64,000 bases of DNA, taken from NCBI GenBank assembly GCA_024699855.1, contig JAMPIQ010000002.1, forward strand, positions 372,001-436,000, read 5' to 3'. The DNA is from Aphelenchoides besseyi (taxonomy: Eukaryota; Nematoda; Chromadorea; Rhabditida; Aphelenchoididae). A program made the position numbers and the translations under genes. The notes beneath the pieces are model-generated. The model was not told the DNA's origin, ran no database searches, and saw nothing but the letters and a program-made list of their open reading frames with translations. Shown piece after piece: positions 10,950-21,788 of this stretch (position 1 is its first letter; every line of letters begins with the position of its first letter).

Positions 10950-11415
10950 GTGTCTTCGCTTAAAAAGAAGACAAAAGCGAAAAGACGATTGTCGTCTCTC
11001 GGGTTAAACGTCCCACACTTTTCGATCGCTTGTGATTCCCGGAACGAAGTCAAAAGACAGCTCACGAGAATCGGTTTGGCCGAGGAGTTGAGCTCCGAGA
11101 TTGCTGAGTTCAATTCCCACAACATTCATGAAATGATTGCAGGTAATTAACTCCCTAATCAAACTCTCGGCTATTATTGTCTACATCAGTGCCTTCAATC
11201 TAAACGATCCCGACTTAGATTCCAGACTTCGTTCTTCGACTTCTCCCACCGGTCAGTTTGTCTTTCAAAGTCCTTAATTCGCTTTTTCAGACCTCAATCT
11301 CGACCCTAAACGTGTCTTCTTCTACTCGTTGATAGGCGTCGAGTTGGCGATCGTTCTGTTGGTTTTGTTTCTTCGTTGCAATCTGCGGATGTGTCGATCG
11401 CATATCGTTCGGTAG
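10950..11415 (+). CDS. Possible small single-pass membrane protein, incomplete model
   Basis: The last exon (about 11260-11415) joins in phase with 11144-11239 and encodes a membrane helix, VELAIVLLVLFL, followed by Cys/Arg residues (RCNLRMCR). The exon before starts INSLIKLSAIIVYISAFNL, also hydrophobic. Upstream, 10950-11150 is open and very basic (KKKTKAKRRL) but has no ATG, and its phase does not connect simply. The 3' exons look real; the 5' part is a guess. Confidence 0.3.
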
Positions 11416-11826
11416 TCGAATCGTTTCCTTCGAATTGTAGTTTAAATTATGGTCTATAAACTCGTATTCAACAAACCAGGAACTGAACAAGGATCAAATT
11501 TCGAGTAATAAGCCACGAACAGCTGAACGGGAATGCAAACTTTGTGTCCTTCGGTTTCCGGTTCAACTCGGAAATCCAAAACGAAGCAAACGATTCACGT
11601 GTTTGGCCACAAATTGATTAATGACGAAGTGGTCTTCATTTTTGGATGGTCGGAATCTGTGAACAGATTAGTCGGCTTCGTTCTCAATTATGCCCACCAA
11701 TTCGACTGAAAGCCCGGGCGGTTAATCTGCTGCGAATTCCGATTATTCAAGCGGGATCGAATTTGGATCATCGCGCAATTTTGTTCACAATCGGCAGTTT
11801 TTGTTTTCAATCGCTAAAATCGACAA
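11416..11826 (+). other. Intergenic region, no feature seen
   Basis: No exon with convincing boundaries was found in about 410 bp between the small membrane protein and the TSP1/mucin gene. Confidence 0.4.
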
Positions 11827-13652
11827 ATGCGGCTGTTTACCGCAGTTGTTTGTTTCGTTTTCTTTTGCGTTGGCTCTTCAGATGCGGTCGACTGCAGTCG
11901 AAATGGCACCTGGGGTCCTTGGCAAATCGCTTCGAATTGTTCAGGAAGCTCGCAAACTCGCTATCGTGATTGCAATCCATTACCTAGCGGTTGTGTAGCT
12001 TCGGCTCCGTTCGTTTGTGTGTGAGTTTGTTGCTGAAAGTTTACAGTAACTTCTAAGCTTTCCAGCGGTAACTACACTGATCGTATTTCATGCATAGGTA
12101 AACACGAAGATCTATAGAAGATTCTGTGCTTTTTTCAGCAAGCACAACCCCATGGACTACTCGTATGACTCCGCGTAAGTTCGACAGTTGGCTGTAAAAC
12201 CAACTCGTCGTTCAATTTTAGGACGAGTAAATTTGGTTGATTTAGCGCCTAATACGACTTCTGCAGCAACCAGCACCTCAACACCAACCTCAACGTCAAC
12301 CTCCACTACAACCACGGTAATCTGCGTTGCATGAAATTACTTGATTTGTTACTTTTCAAATCAGCAAACTGTCGTCGTCGGCGACACCCCAAAACCAAAA
12401 GCTCCGCGAATAAAAGATAGTTTATTTGACAACAAATCAAAAGAGAAACGAAGATAAAAAAAACTGAAGTTTGTGCCGGTGCGGAGTCTTAAAATAGGGG
12501 TGCTTGTGTGGGGCAAAACAGAAAGAATGATGCAGAACCCAACGGCCTATGAAGCTCGATTTACATCGACAAAACATTGAGGCATTACAGAAGAACCTAA
12601 AAGCATGTTTTTTAGACGACCACTCGTTCATCCACCAGTGCAATTCCGATTATGATTGGAATCGGAAATTCGAGCAGCACTGTCGTTTCGAGCTCAATTC
12701 CGGCAAGTTCCTCAACTGCTCAAAGCACGAACATGCAATCCACGATCGGAAGTACAACTGGAAGCACGACTCCTTCAACAACGGTTGTAAGTACCGTTCA
12801 AACAACAACGGGAAGCACTACTGGAAGCACAAGTTCGTCCAGCACTATGACAACCACAACTCCAGGTACAACCACAAGTACGATTACTCTTCCAGCTACA
12901 ACGCCAACTACTTCGACTTCAACCTCAACGGCCAGTACGACAACCACCGGAAGCACCACAACAACTCGGCCTTTCATACCGAGTTTTCCGATGAGCACTC
13001 CGTTTGTTCTTCCAACATTTGCATTCAGTTCATCGGCTCCAATTATTTCAACTTTTGCTCTTCCCACATTGCCACCTTCGACTTTAGCGCCCCTTACAAG
13101 TCCACCACCGACCACAATTTCATCAACTGCAGCTCCATCAACAACTTTATCACCTTCTACGGCGGCACCCACTACTATTTTATCATCGACTACTCCACCA
13201 ACGACAACTGCTGCTCCAACTACAATCACAACCACTATTGCAACAACGATGACTTCAACTTTGATGCGTTTGACGAGTTTGATTGTTCCAACTTTACCCC
13301 CAACAAATCAGCTTCCGACAATAATCTGCAATTACACGGATTGGGGTCAATGGTCATCTTGCTCAGCGAATGTAGGTCTCAATTCATACTTCATGTATCC
13401 ATTATTTAGTGTGGAATGTGCGGCAATCAACAGCGATTCCGCAGCTGTCCAACCGGCAACAATTGCACGTGCACCGGGTGAGTTCGAAAACTACAGCAAA
13501 TCTGATCTTCCACTTGCAGCGAAGCTTTTCAACGACTCTTTTGTGGTGCTCCAGTCTGTTTGTATCCGGCTCAAACTCCCTGCTGTTCGGGATTTACGCC
13601 CAGTGGAATCAACAATCAAGTTGCTTGCGTAAATGCATCTTCGGGACGATAA
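11827..13652 (+). CDS. Secreted mucin-like protein with TSP1-type ends
   Basis: A signal peptide (MRLFTAVVCFVFFCVGSSDA) is followed by a thrombospondin type 1-like module (GTWGPWQIASNCSGSSQ, Cys-rich). A long Ser/Thr/Pro tract of about 230 residues follows that would be heavily O-glycosylated, and then a second TSP1-like module, DWGQWSSCSANCGMCG, extending into CPTGNNCTC and more Cys. The link between halves is the in-phase join of the donor after 12318 to the acceptor ending at 12615; Thr-rich sequence continues across it. An alternative exon at about 12365-12457 instead gives a short basic end, so two 3' ends are possible. The intron contains a repeated fragment also found at 38.8 and 41.1 kb. 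Likely an extracellular surface or matrix protein. Confidence 0.65.
12462..12590 (+). repeat. Dispersed repeat copy A (intronic)
   Basis: The segment beginning AAAACTGAAGTTTGTG and containing CCAACGGCC and TCGATTTACATCGAC has the same order of motifs as copies at about 38814-38895 (minus) and 41086-41195 (plus). It lies inside the large intron of the TSP1/mucin gene. In one frame all three copies read R...(Q)R.FG.RFAST-like peptides, so the source may be a multicopy protein-coding sequence. Confidence 0.45.
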
Positions 13653-13738
13653 ATTTGAATAACAAGTGTGTAGATTCTGAACGTATAAAGCGGCAATTTG
13701 TTCAAGAATGTTCATTAATCAAAAGTAAAAAAGAAGTA

Positions 13739-15432
13739 CAGGGTGTCCCAGCTAAGATTGAAAATTTGAAGAGCTCATATCTTTTTTGTTAGTTGACCAA
13801 ATTCGATGCGGTTTTTTGTGTTTGATTGGAAATCTATGGGAATTTTGTTTTTTTTCAAAAGATTTCCAGAATTTAGCTTGGAACACCGTGAAAATTCTCG
13901 ATTTCTGGAACGCGTGCTTTTTCCGCTCGCTTTCTCTCTCTTTCATTTGCATTGCAAAGGAAGTCTGGTTGTTTCCAATGAGTTGGTCCGCTCAAGAAAA
14001 GGCGTACTGTGTTTTGGTGTTTGCAAAGACTGGCAGTGGAACTATCGTTCAACGACAATTCAGAAGACATTATGGGTTGAGTTGGCGTGCCTCTGTTCCA
14101 TCGATTGCAAATTTTGCACGATGGACTGAAGATCTTTTGGATCGTGGCAGTTGTGAAGCAAAAAAAAGAAATCGATCACGGTTTGTCTCCAGTTCTTTGA
14201 CTCAAACTTGTTCAGATTTGCTACAAATCAAGAAAAAAGTGAAGCAGTTTTGGAAACGATACGCAACGATCCAAATTTATCTGTGCGTGCAATTGCAAAT
14301 TTGGACGATATGCCGTCCAAGTCTTCGGTCCACCGCATTTTGAAGGTGTGAATCTTTTTGTTCTTTTGATCTTTTCTTTCTTTAGTCTTAAAAGTTTCAC
14401 CCCTACAAGTTGCAATTAATCCAAGAAATTGCCGGTGACGCACCACAAGCACGAATCGAACACGCAATTTCAATTCTTGATCAAATTGAAGCGCAACCCG
14501 AATTTCTTTCAAATCTCATCTTTTCGGATGAGGCGCACTTTCACATCCACGGTCACGTTAACCACCATAACTTCCGTTATTGGTGTGATGAGAATCCAAG
14601 CTGGTAGGATTATCGTGACTGCCGATGATTTTCACAAAAAATTCTGCACAGGTTTCGAGAAGAACCGCTTCATTCACCGAGACTGACTGTTTGGGCGGGA
14701 ATTAGCAAGCGTGGAGTGGTTGGACCTTTTTTTACCAGACAAAACGTAACCGGGCTCTCATATCTCAATCTTCTTCGTGATCAAATGATGCCAGTTCTTC
14801 TGACATGGCCTCACTACCACGAGCTTGTTTTCATGCAAGACGGAGCACCTCCGCACTTTGCTGTGGCTGTCCGTCAATGGTTGGACAACGTTTTTCCGTT
14901 GCGATGGATGGGTCGAGGTTCACAATCGTCGCCAGCTCCGCTTCGATGGCCTCCATATTCCCCAGATCTCACACCATGTGACTTCTTTCTTTGGGGATAC
15001 GTGAAGTCACAAGTTTATCGGACTCAGCCGTCAAATTTGGACGAGCTGCAACGACGAATTGAGGAAGTGTTTGTTAACATCAGCCAAGAGACAATCAATA
15101 ATGCCGTTGATAATTATCAAGACCGCCTGGAAAAGGTGATAGAAGTCAACGGCAAAAGTGTTGAGATCTCAGCATAAAGACTTGAAAAATTTTCGTGGAC
15201 CAACCCCCTCCCCTTTGCAATGCAAATGAAAGAGAGAGAAAGCGAGCGGAAAAAGCACGCGTTCCAGAAATCGAGAATTTTCACGGTGTTCCAAGCTAAA
15301 TTCTGGAAATCTTTTGAAAAAAACAAAATTCCCATAGATTTCCAATCAAACACAAAAAACCGCATCGAATTTGGTCAACTAACAAAAAAGATATGAGCTC
15401 TTCAAATTTTCAATCTTAGCTGGGACACCCTG
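13739..15432 (+). mobile_element. IS630/Tc1/mariner element 1 (1.69 kb)
   Basis: The element starts CAGGGTGTCCCAGC and ends in the inverse complement, flanked by TA at 13737-13738 and 15433-15434. The terminal inverted repeats are about 225 bp and almost identical; the left one ends near CATTTGCATTGCAAAGG. They enclose one plus-strand transposase gene that appears intact. The subterminal part (GATGCGGTTTTTTGT...AAAAGATTTCCAGAATTT) is shared with the element at 41357-43073. Confidence 0.9.
13978..15177 (+). CDS. Transposase, IS630/mariner type with DUF4817-like HTH
   Basis: Starts MSWSAQEKAYCVLVFAK, an N-terminal helix-turn-helix typical of a widespread animal IS630/mariner lineage. Three short host-like introns (about 14181-14216, about 14345-14395 and about 14607-14651) join in phase. 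The DDD catalytic set is present: FSDEAHFHIHG, VFMQDGAPPHF and PCDFFLWGYVK. I count 46 residues between the second and third Asp, more than the 34 of classic mariner. No stop or frameshift was seen over about 355 codons, so activity is possible. Confidence 0.85.
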
Positions 15433-15706
15433 TACTTCAGCTGAAACAATCAATGCTTATTATTAGAACAAAGCAACGTTTATACGCTTTTAAGCTCTTC
15501 TGTCCAATTTACAGACATTAGTCAAGACATATCCGACCACTTCTGGCTCAAAAGTTGTAAACAGAATTCGTTCCAAAAGAAAGCAGTGAGCAATTCAGTT
15601 AACAACTTTATTAGGCAAATAAACGTTAGATAAACAAACCCTTTAAGAATATAAACGACAGATTGAAAGCAATAAATAAAGAGTATCTTAGAGACCTAAT
15701 TGCACA
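15433..15706 (+). other. Short intergenic region between element 1 and the minus-strand gene
   Basis: Nothing recognisable apart from AATAAA-like motifs (on both strands) at about 15617 and 15671. Confidence 0.4.
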
Positions 15707-17050
15707 TTAAGTCATCCACAAGTTGATGATCGTGGCGGAGTGTTTGGCTTGAACGGCGAAAAACGTGTCGAACTGTTTGGCCGGCCATTCATTTCTTGGA
15801 ATTTCGTTTCCACCGATGAGTCGAACGGCATTGGATGTGGCTTCACTCCATGGATAGTTCTAAAGAACAAAAGTAAAAACGAGAAGAAGAAACGAACCTG
15901 CAATCGAATGTTGATATCCGGGAGTGGCAATACGATTTGATCGGCCAAATCGACGATTTTTCGAGAGTTTGCGATTGCACGCCTCGCCAAGTCGATTGTT
16001 TCGGTTGAGCTCTAAAAACAAAGGTCCGCAGGAAGCAAAATGCAACTCACCATTTCATCAAATTCTCCACAATCGACCGTGTGTTTCAAAGCCAAAACAA
16101 TCTTGTCGTTGATGCGACGAATCGATCGCATCGCCTTCTCGTAGTTTGCCAAATTGTTCTTGTCCCAATGCTCGATTCGACCGTCGTAGTCGAAGCACAC
16201 GATGTCCGCATCCACGACCAACTTCTCCAGCACGTCGTTCGGTTTCCATCTAGAAATTTGCGGTCGAATTGAAAACCATTTAAAACTCACGGTTCGCAGT
16301 CGGTCATCAGCCATAGATTGAAGTCGTAGCTCTGCATCAGTTCGATTTGTTTCGCTTTTACTTCCATCAAACGAAAGAACGCTAAACACAAAAATGAAGA
16401 ATAATACGAGAAATTGGAACTCACGAAATTGACTCATGATGGCAGTCGAGTACGCCAGATTGTTGATGATCGTTTGACGGCTCAACAAGTATGGAGCGAT
16501 GGAGTCCTCGGCGTAGCATCGTGTGATACAGTCGGGTATGAACTCCATCGTGGCTCGCAGAACCAAACTGCACGTTCCATCGCACATCAAAACGATGTTT
16601 TTGAACGTTTTCTTCGCTGAATGTCGAAGTCAAAATGAAAATTGGAGAATCGAACTTACCGCGAATGACACGAAGGATTGGCAGAAGACGATAAAAGAAA
16701 GCAGCTCCATAACCGCAGATCTCAAGCCACAAATGCTGGACGTGGCTGGCGGATGCCAGAAATACGGCGATTTGATGCGGAGTGCCGTCTACTTGGAAAG
16801 TTTTGGTTGCCGCATCACAAAACTTGTAGATCGAACAGTAATTGCGTGTGATGTTCACGTGGAGCGGAGATTCGGGAGTCGTGTGGCCGAAGAGAACGTC
16901 GGCGAACTCACGATTCGCTAATAACAAACGAATGATCTGAATGCATGGCTGCGAATTAGGAAATACCGTTTGTTCCTTCAGTTCATGTCTGTGGATGACC
17001 GTCTGAAGGAGCGCCAATCGCGCATCACAATTCAACAGTGGACGACGCAT
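15707..17050 (-). CDS. Conserved-looking intracellular protein, unrecognised
   Basis: Six exons on the minus strand join in phase (17050-16660, 16616-16425, 16381-16291, 16249-16051, 16011-15898, 15859-15707), giving about 380 residues. There is no signal peptide or membrane helix. The sequence is rich in helix-forming segments: RNYCSIYKFCDAATKTF, VQHLWLEICGYGAAFFYRLL, LSRQTIINNLAYSTAIMSQF, ANYEKAMRSIRRINDKIVLA. The steady exon structure and absence of stops argue for a real, probably conserved gene. I do not recognise the family and assign no function. Confidence 0.7.
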
Positions 17051-17507
17051 TGAGCCAGAAATAAATGGAAACAAGCATTTTGTCGTCTTTAAACGCGAGA
17101 ACTAAACGCCAAACAACGTCGCCCGTCGAAGTCTTCAAGCGAAACCCCAGAACCAAATCGCTCGTAAACTCGGTTACTGCGGAAGTTATATGCCAGGAGA
17201 CTGTGTTTAATTGAAGCTCTTATTTTTGTTTAGTCTGAGATGTCGGACTAAGAAGAGGAGTTTACTTCACAATAACTAACAACAATAGAAAATAACAATC
17301 AGGCGGGCGGGAGATTCGCCTCGGACCTGCCCCAAGGAAAAGAGATCCCGCCGCAAGCGGAGTCGTACAACCGGAATGCCAAATCGCATCCGGTCCAGGA
17401 CCCAACAATTTTCCCCACGACACAGATCCAACTCTCAACCTATTGAGACTGCGCGTGAAACCACGAAGTCAAACAAAAGTCAATTGCATCCCTTCGTTTT
17501 GCTTTCA

Positions 17508-17612
17508 GAGAGTCGGTTGTGTCTTCCGATTCTGATTTCAACCCTCGTTTTAGTGCCTTCTGTTTTGCTTGTTCGAGTGAATAATGTCTCGTGTTTTCGG
17601 ATCAAGTGCTTT
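17508..17612 (+). repeat. Repeat piece P, copy 1
   Basis: About 100 bp running GTGTCTTCCGATTCTGATTT through to GAATAATGTCTCGTG is nearly identical to 30566-30660 in the same orientation. It looks like part of a longer unclassified repeat whose other part is at 19130-19770. Confidence 0.6.
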
Positions 17613-19129
17613 GAAGTCCGTAGTTTTGTTGGTCAACTCCAGTAATTCGCCGTGTTTTAAAACATCAGTCAAAGACAGTCGGCTTACTGATCGATGTTCC
17701 TCAGGTGTTCTTCAACTCAAAAGTGAGATCGGGTCTCCTCGTGGTTTCCTGGTGGTCATAAGACCATGGTTTTTATCGATTTAAGCTCATACGCGGATAT
17801 TATTATTCGTTTCAAAGTACATTCACATTGAACTTCGTGTTGACCACTTTATTTTCAGGATGCGTCGTTCGACTAACGGACTCCACAACATCCGCATCAC
17901 AGCATGATGGCCAATAAACCGCAACTCGAGGACAACGACAATTGCCGCGCAGAGATGCAGAGATAGCCGATGGAATAATAAGGAAATTTGGTCATAAGAA
18001 GGTAAGTGAAAGCGTTGAGTCGGAGACTACTTGTTGCTCCAAGAGTTGGTTTTGGACGATTAAACCTGAGTTACAAGAACGGAACTTTGTCTTTAGATGT
18101 CTAAAACTGTTTTTTGAAGAAAAAGTGGACACTTTGAACTCATGGGTTTCATTTTAGGTGTCCATTGCGAGGACAGTTCAAAGGCCATTATGTTGCCACT
18201 CGAGTAGAGTTTGTCGGTGTGATTGTCGAGTTTGAAAATAAACAATTTTTATGACAGATTGTTTTCCTATTGTTAGTTGTGAAAACCCGCTCAGTTTGAG
18301 ATCCTGTTTTAATCAATTGTTGAACGCTTTGAGTGGTTGCGGGGTTACTGTTGGTCTTCTCCAACTATAACCGTGTAGAGCTGATGAGGAATTTATGTCG
18401 AAGTCGACAGAATTACTGGTTCCAAACAATCCGTTAGAGATTCTTTGAGGACTACAGACTCGATTCCAACTGTTAACTTTCTACTTCATCTGTGACTTCG
18501 GACTCTTGATTCTACAGTTGAAGCATGGACCTGTTGTCTCGCCTACCATCTACGGAGAGCTCAGAGTAAGTAACAAGATGGCTACAAAAAGAACGTCTAT
18601 GCAAAACTAACGACAGAAGATTCTTCTGACAATCGCGTCAGGAAAGCTACCACAAGTGATAACCACCAGTCAGCAGTCGAAGGGAGGGCCTGAAGAAATC
18701 CTCTGGCGACGCGTTCAACCGTGAACCCAAACACGGACCCACGCGGGGGTGGGCTGCTAACTTTCGATCCAGCCCTCACAGTCGTAGACTTCGCCGGTGA
18801 CTGCTCATGATCCTGAGATTCGACATCCACTTCTTTTTCCGCTACTTGTGAATTGATTGACACACAATTAAACACACTAACTGCATTGATATAAAGTAGT
18901 TGTTCTTGCATATTATAGCGATCGAGATCAACTACTTTCGTTGTTCTGGTCAAGTTTACAAGACTCAGTTTTTGAGTATGTTTTCGATTCCAATTCTGCT
19001 CACGACCAATTTCAGCTCTTCAGATTTATCGAATTATAATCTTCTAAGCTCGTTAACAAGCGTGACAAATTACAGCTCATCATCATCGACAGGAAGAGCT
19101 GAACAAACTTTTGCAATTTTGAGCAATTT

Positions 19130-19770
19130 TTGACAAATTCTTTGGCTTTAAAGTGTCCTCATTTCTCTCTCAATTATCCGGCGGCTACAAGTTTGAGCAC
19201 GTTGAATATTCAGTCGTTTGGGCTTTCTATCAATCTAATATAAGCACTAGTCGATGCCAGAATCTCCGAGATACACCGATTTGTGTGATGGACGTGTCAT
19301 ACAAGGGAATGGGGGGTGTTGTGTATTTTAGCTCATTGGCTGGTTGGATTCCGCTGATATTCACGGGGTTTAGAGTCCAGTAGTGGTTGTTGTGGTTCTG
19401 GTAATCACACGCGCTCATACTTACTAATTAATGAGCTACAGTCAATGGAAGCTTGTTTCTCAGAAGCTGATGTCTGGTTGCTGACATTCTTCTCTGTTAC
19501 GTTTTCAGGCCAACCGCTTTTACTAACTAGGATTGAACTACAATGTTCATGCAATTCACAATTGTAATGATGCATTTTGAGTGTTTTGGTATTTCAAAGC
19601 GTGAACGCGAATCTAAGGCATTGTTGAGTATGTTTGTTGTTTTGAGTTCGCTGATGAGTGATGGCAAATTTGGCGATGTGAATCAAGTGTACAACAGTAT
19701 CCGAACCAAACAGTACTGAAATAAGGACATGAATTTCGATAGCAGTCACTTGGTTCACGATTTCGATCTT
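19130..19770 (+). repeat. Repeat piece Q, copy 1
   Basis: About 640 bp is nearly identical to 29797-30430. It starts near AAATTCTTTGGCTTTAAAGT and ends at TTCACGATTTCGATCT. It includes an open frame of about 75 codons with YKFEHVEYSVVWAFYQSN and VVYFSSLAGWIPLIFTGF, conserved in both copies; no homology is recognised. No terminal repeats were identified. Confidence 0.7.
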
Positions 19771-20095
19771 CCGTTTGATTCTGTTGCTCGGGCATCAAAA
19801 ATGATTACAGTTCGATGGTCAATCAAAGGACAAGATTAAAGAAGAACGTTTATTGGCTCAATCTATGCAACATTTCCATGAGTTCCCTGGAACATTTTAT
19901 TTCTGACCATACATTAATTGAGATCAGTTAGAATGTCAAAGTCATTTAAACAAATCACATCAAATGCCGTATTTTCTTGACATTTATTGACTTTGATTCA
20001 CTACCAAAAGTTCCACAATAGTTAAGCATCTAACTATTGGTGCCGTCCACTTTGATTGTCCAAATGATTTTGGCCAACAAATCTAAAGTCACCAA

Positions 20096-20792
20096 TCATA
20101 AGAAAATACTGAGAAACTGACCATCGATGTCCGGCCCGGTATACGGACGCAATTCACCTTTTTCGGCGCCCACAACATTGATCTGAAAAGTGGATTCCGA
20201 AGGAATGTCTTCGATGCGAATCTTCGTCCACGTCCAATCTTCATCGACGTTGTTTCGCAGCAATTTGCCGACACAACCAAACTCCTGAACATCACTCAGA
20301 ATCGTGAGCTTTCCCTCGTTGATCAAAAGAAGCGCACAGCACGGCGGTAAGTCGCAGCGTTTGGTGCTTCTTAAAAGGCATCAGAAGGTAAGTTAGAACC
20401 GTCTTCTCACCTTTACTGTCCTTCCCGTTCCATAGCTGTTCTGTTCGTAGTTTTCTTCGAACGTTAAAGAGCACATGTCGTTTATGATTACCTTGTAACT
20501 GAAATCGACTGTTTCGATTTGCAGTTCGACTTCTCCCCTGAAACCGCTCAATTTTTTGTCGAGACTTCCGATCATAACTTCTCGCTTCTTTTTCGTATAA
20601 AACGAAATTTCAGCGAAGTCTTCGCAATCTTCGAATGTACTGCAAAAAAGGGATAGGTGTTAGAACCGATGACGAAACTCACAAACCACGAGACCCGAAG
20701 TCTGTGTAGTTCTTGATGCACTCCTGATCGCCATACGAACTCACGATCTGAACGGCAAAAAGCATTAAAACGGTCACCAAAACTCGAAACAT
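20096..20792 (-). CDS. Secreted protein, unrecognised
   Basis: A signal peptide (MFRVLVTVLMLFAVQIVSS) opens the first exon at 20792. The mature part begins with Cys-containing DQECIKNYTDFGSRG. Exon 2 (about 20640-20415) includes EDCEDFAEISFYTKKKRE and VELQIETVDFSYKV. The last exon ends LRPYTGPDIDG and a short hydrophobic tail, stopping at 20096, and contains WTWTKIRIEDIPSESTFQI. The join between exons 2 and 3 (about 20414-20320) is uncertain in phase, so a frameshift or an unusual acceptor is possible. A beta-rich extracellular domain is likely; function unknown. Confidence 0.5.
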
Positions 20793-21055
20793 TTCGAACA
20801 CGATCGCTAAAACCGCCCAAAAGCAAAACAAATGACCTTCAAACTCTCGAATTCGATTTGTGCTTTTGACGGCTTTTGGCCTGATCGACTTCAAAACGAA
20901 AACTTATGATTATTTGCTCTTCATCAACATTAAACTTCTCGACATTATATTCTATTAATTTTACTGCTACTTGTAGCCACAGACTTTTCAGAGAACAAAT
21001 GATTGAAAGTGTTGTTTTGGTAAACGATTATGAAAAGGCATTGATAAGTCCAATC

Positions 21056-21538
21056 GGGTCTTTTGCTGTAGTCCCCCCCCCTCGCGCCCCTTTTCTTCGC
21101 AAAAGGCGAACACTTTGACGAACGTCAAGATATTTTAACCGGTTGTGTTTTTTATTTGTTTTAATTTTAGTTTTCAAAATGGAGCAACTTCGTAATTGGA
21201 CGTTGAAAAACGTGTACGAAGCGATTAGTAAACCAGATGAGCAGTTCTTGGAATTCTTGGGCGAACTCAACGTAATGAAATGGAACGCGAAATGTCCGAG
21301 AGACGAAAGACATAAGATGCAAATGCGAATGGCGCGTCGAGCACGAGATCGGCGATGACGAAGATGACGAAAATGATGGCGATGCTGTGGAACGCGGCAT
21401 ACGATTGCGCGAGGACGTTATAGATTCAAATTAAATACAATTGTTATTGTTGAAAAATAAACTTGTTGTTAACTTAAAAAGAAGAACTGGCTACAGCAAA
21501 AGGTGCAACTGAGGGGGGGAGACTACAGCAAAAGACCC
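21056..21538 (+). mobile_element. Merlin-like non-autonomous element (483 bp)
   Basis: Inverted termini GGGTCTTTTGCTGTAGTC...GACTACAGCAAAAGACCC with adjoining C/G homopolymer runs are flanked by the 8-bp direct repeat GTCCAATC (21048-21055 and 21539-21546). An 8-bp target duplication together with an internal ISXO2-like transposase fragment points to the Merlin superfamily. The related unit 2 of the local tandem duplication lacks it. Confidence 0.75.
21179..21358 (+). pseudogene. Fragment of ISXO2/Merlin-type transposase N-terminus
   Basis: A 59-codon frame (MEQLRNWTLKNVYEAIS...) preceded by an intron-like acceptor (TTTTAATTTTAG). The segment FLGELNVMKWNAKCP resembles the short helix before the zinc-binding Cys cluster of ISXO2-like transposases, but no catalytic domain follows; a basic stretch and a stop do. 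It is a truncated remnant inside the element. Confidence 0.4.
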
Positions 21539-21788
21539 GTCCAATCAATAGCCTTCGACTTGAAGTTCCATCCCAACATACCACACGAAGATCATGGTCC
21601 TTTTCGTATGCAAATTGCAACTTCAAGTTAGCAATTCATAGACTAGAATTAGCGATTCAAGGCGCGTATGCAAATTCGTTGAAGTCGATTTCGGATCTTA
21701 AATTCGGGAAATCGTCAGTCTGCCTCGTCGCAACAGTCGTGTTCAGACGCTCTTTTCTTTTGCTCTTTCTTGTTCAAGTGATTTCGTG

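Larger units (their letters stand above)
17051..20095 (+). other. 3-kb repeat-rich region without a clear gene
   Basis: Contains a GC-rich segment at 17300-17400, several short open stretches without splice support, and two segments repeated near 29.8-30.7 kb. A minus-strand frame at 18597-18916 (starting MQEQLLYINAVSVFN) is open for about 105 codons, but nothing supports it as a gene. Confidence 0.45.

Noticed and set aside
12798..13235. Long minus-strand open frame rich in Val and Gly (145 codons)
   Set aside because: It is the complement of the Thr/Ser/Pro repeat of the mucin gene; ACN/TCN codons read backwards give a stop-free Val/Gly frame.
12549..13409. Plus-strand 286-codon frame rich in Asn, His and Tyr
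   Set aside because: It is the +1 frame of the same Thr-rich repeat; no signal peptide, no splice support, and extreme composition.
16889..17000. An intron in the first exon of the minus-strand gene (GTATTT...TTATTAG)
   Set aside because: Splicing it would shift the frame into a stop; the unspliced frame is open and continues naturally.
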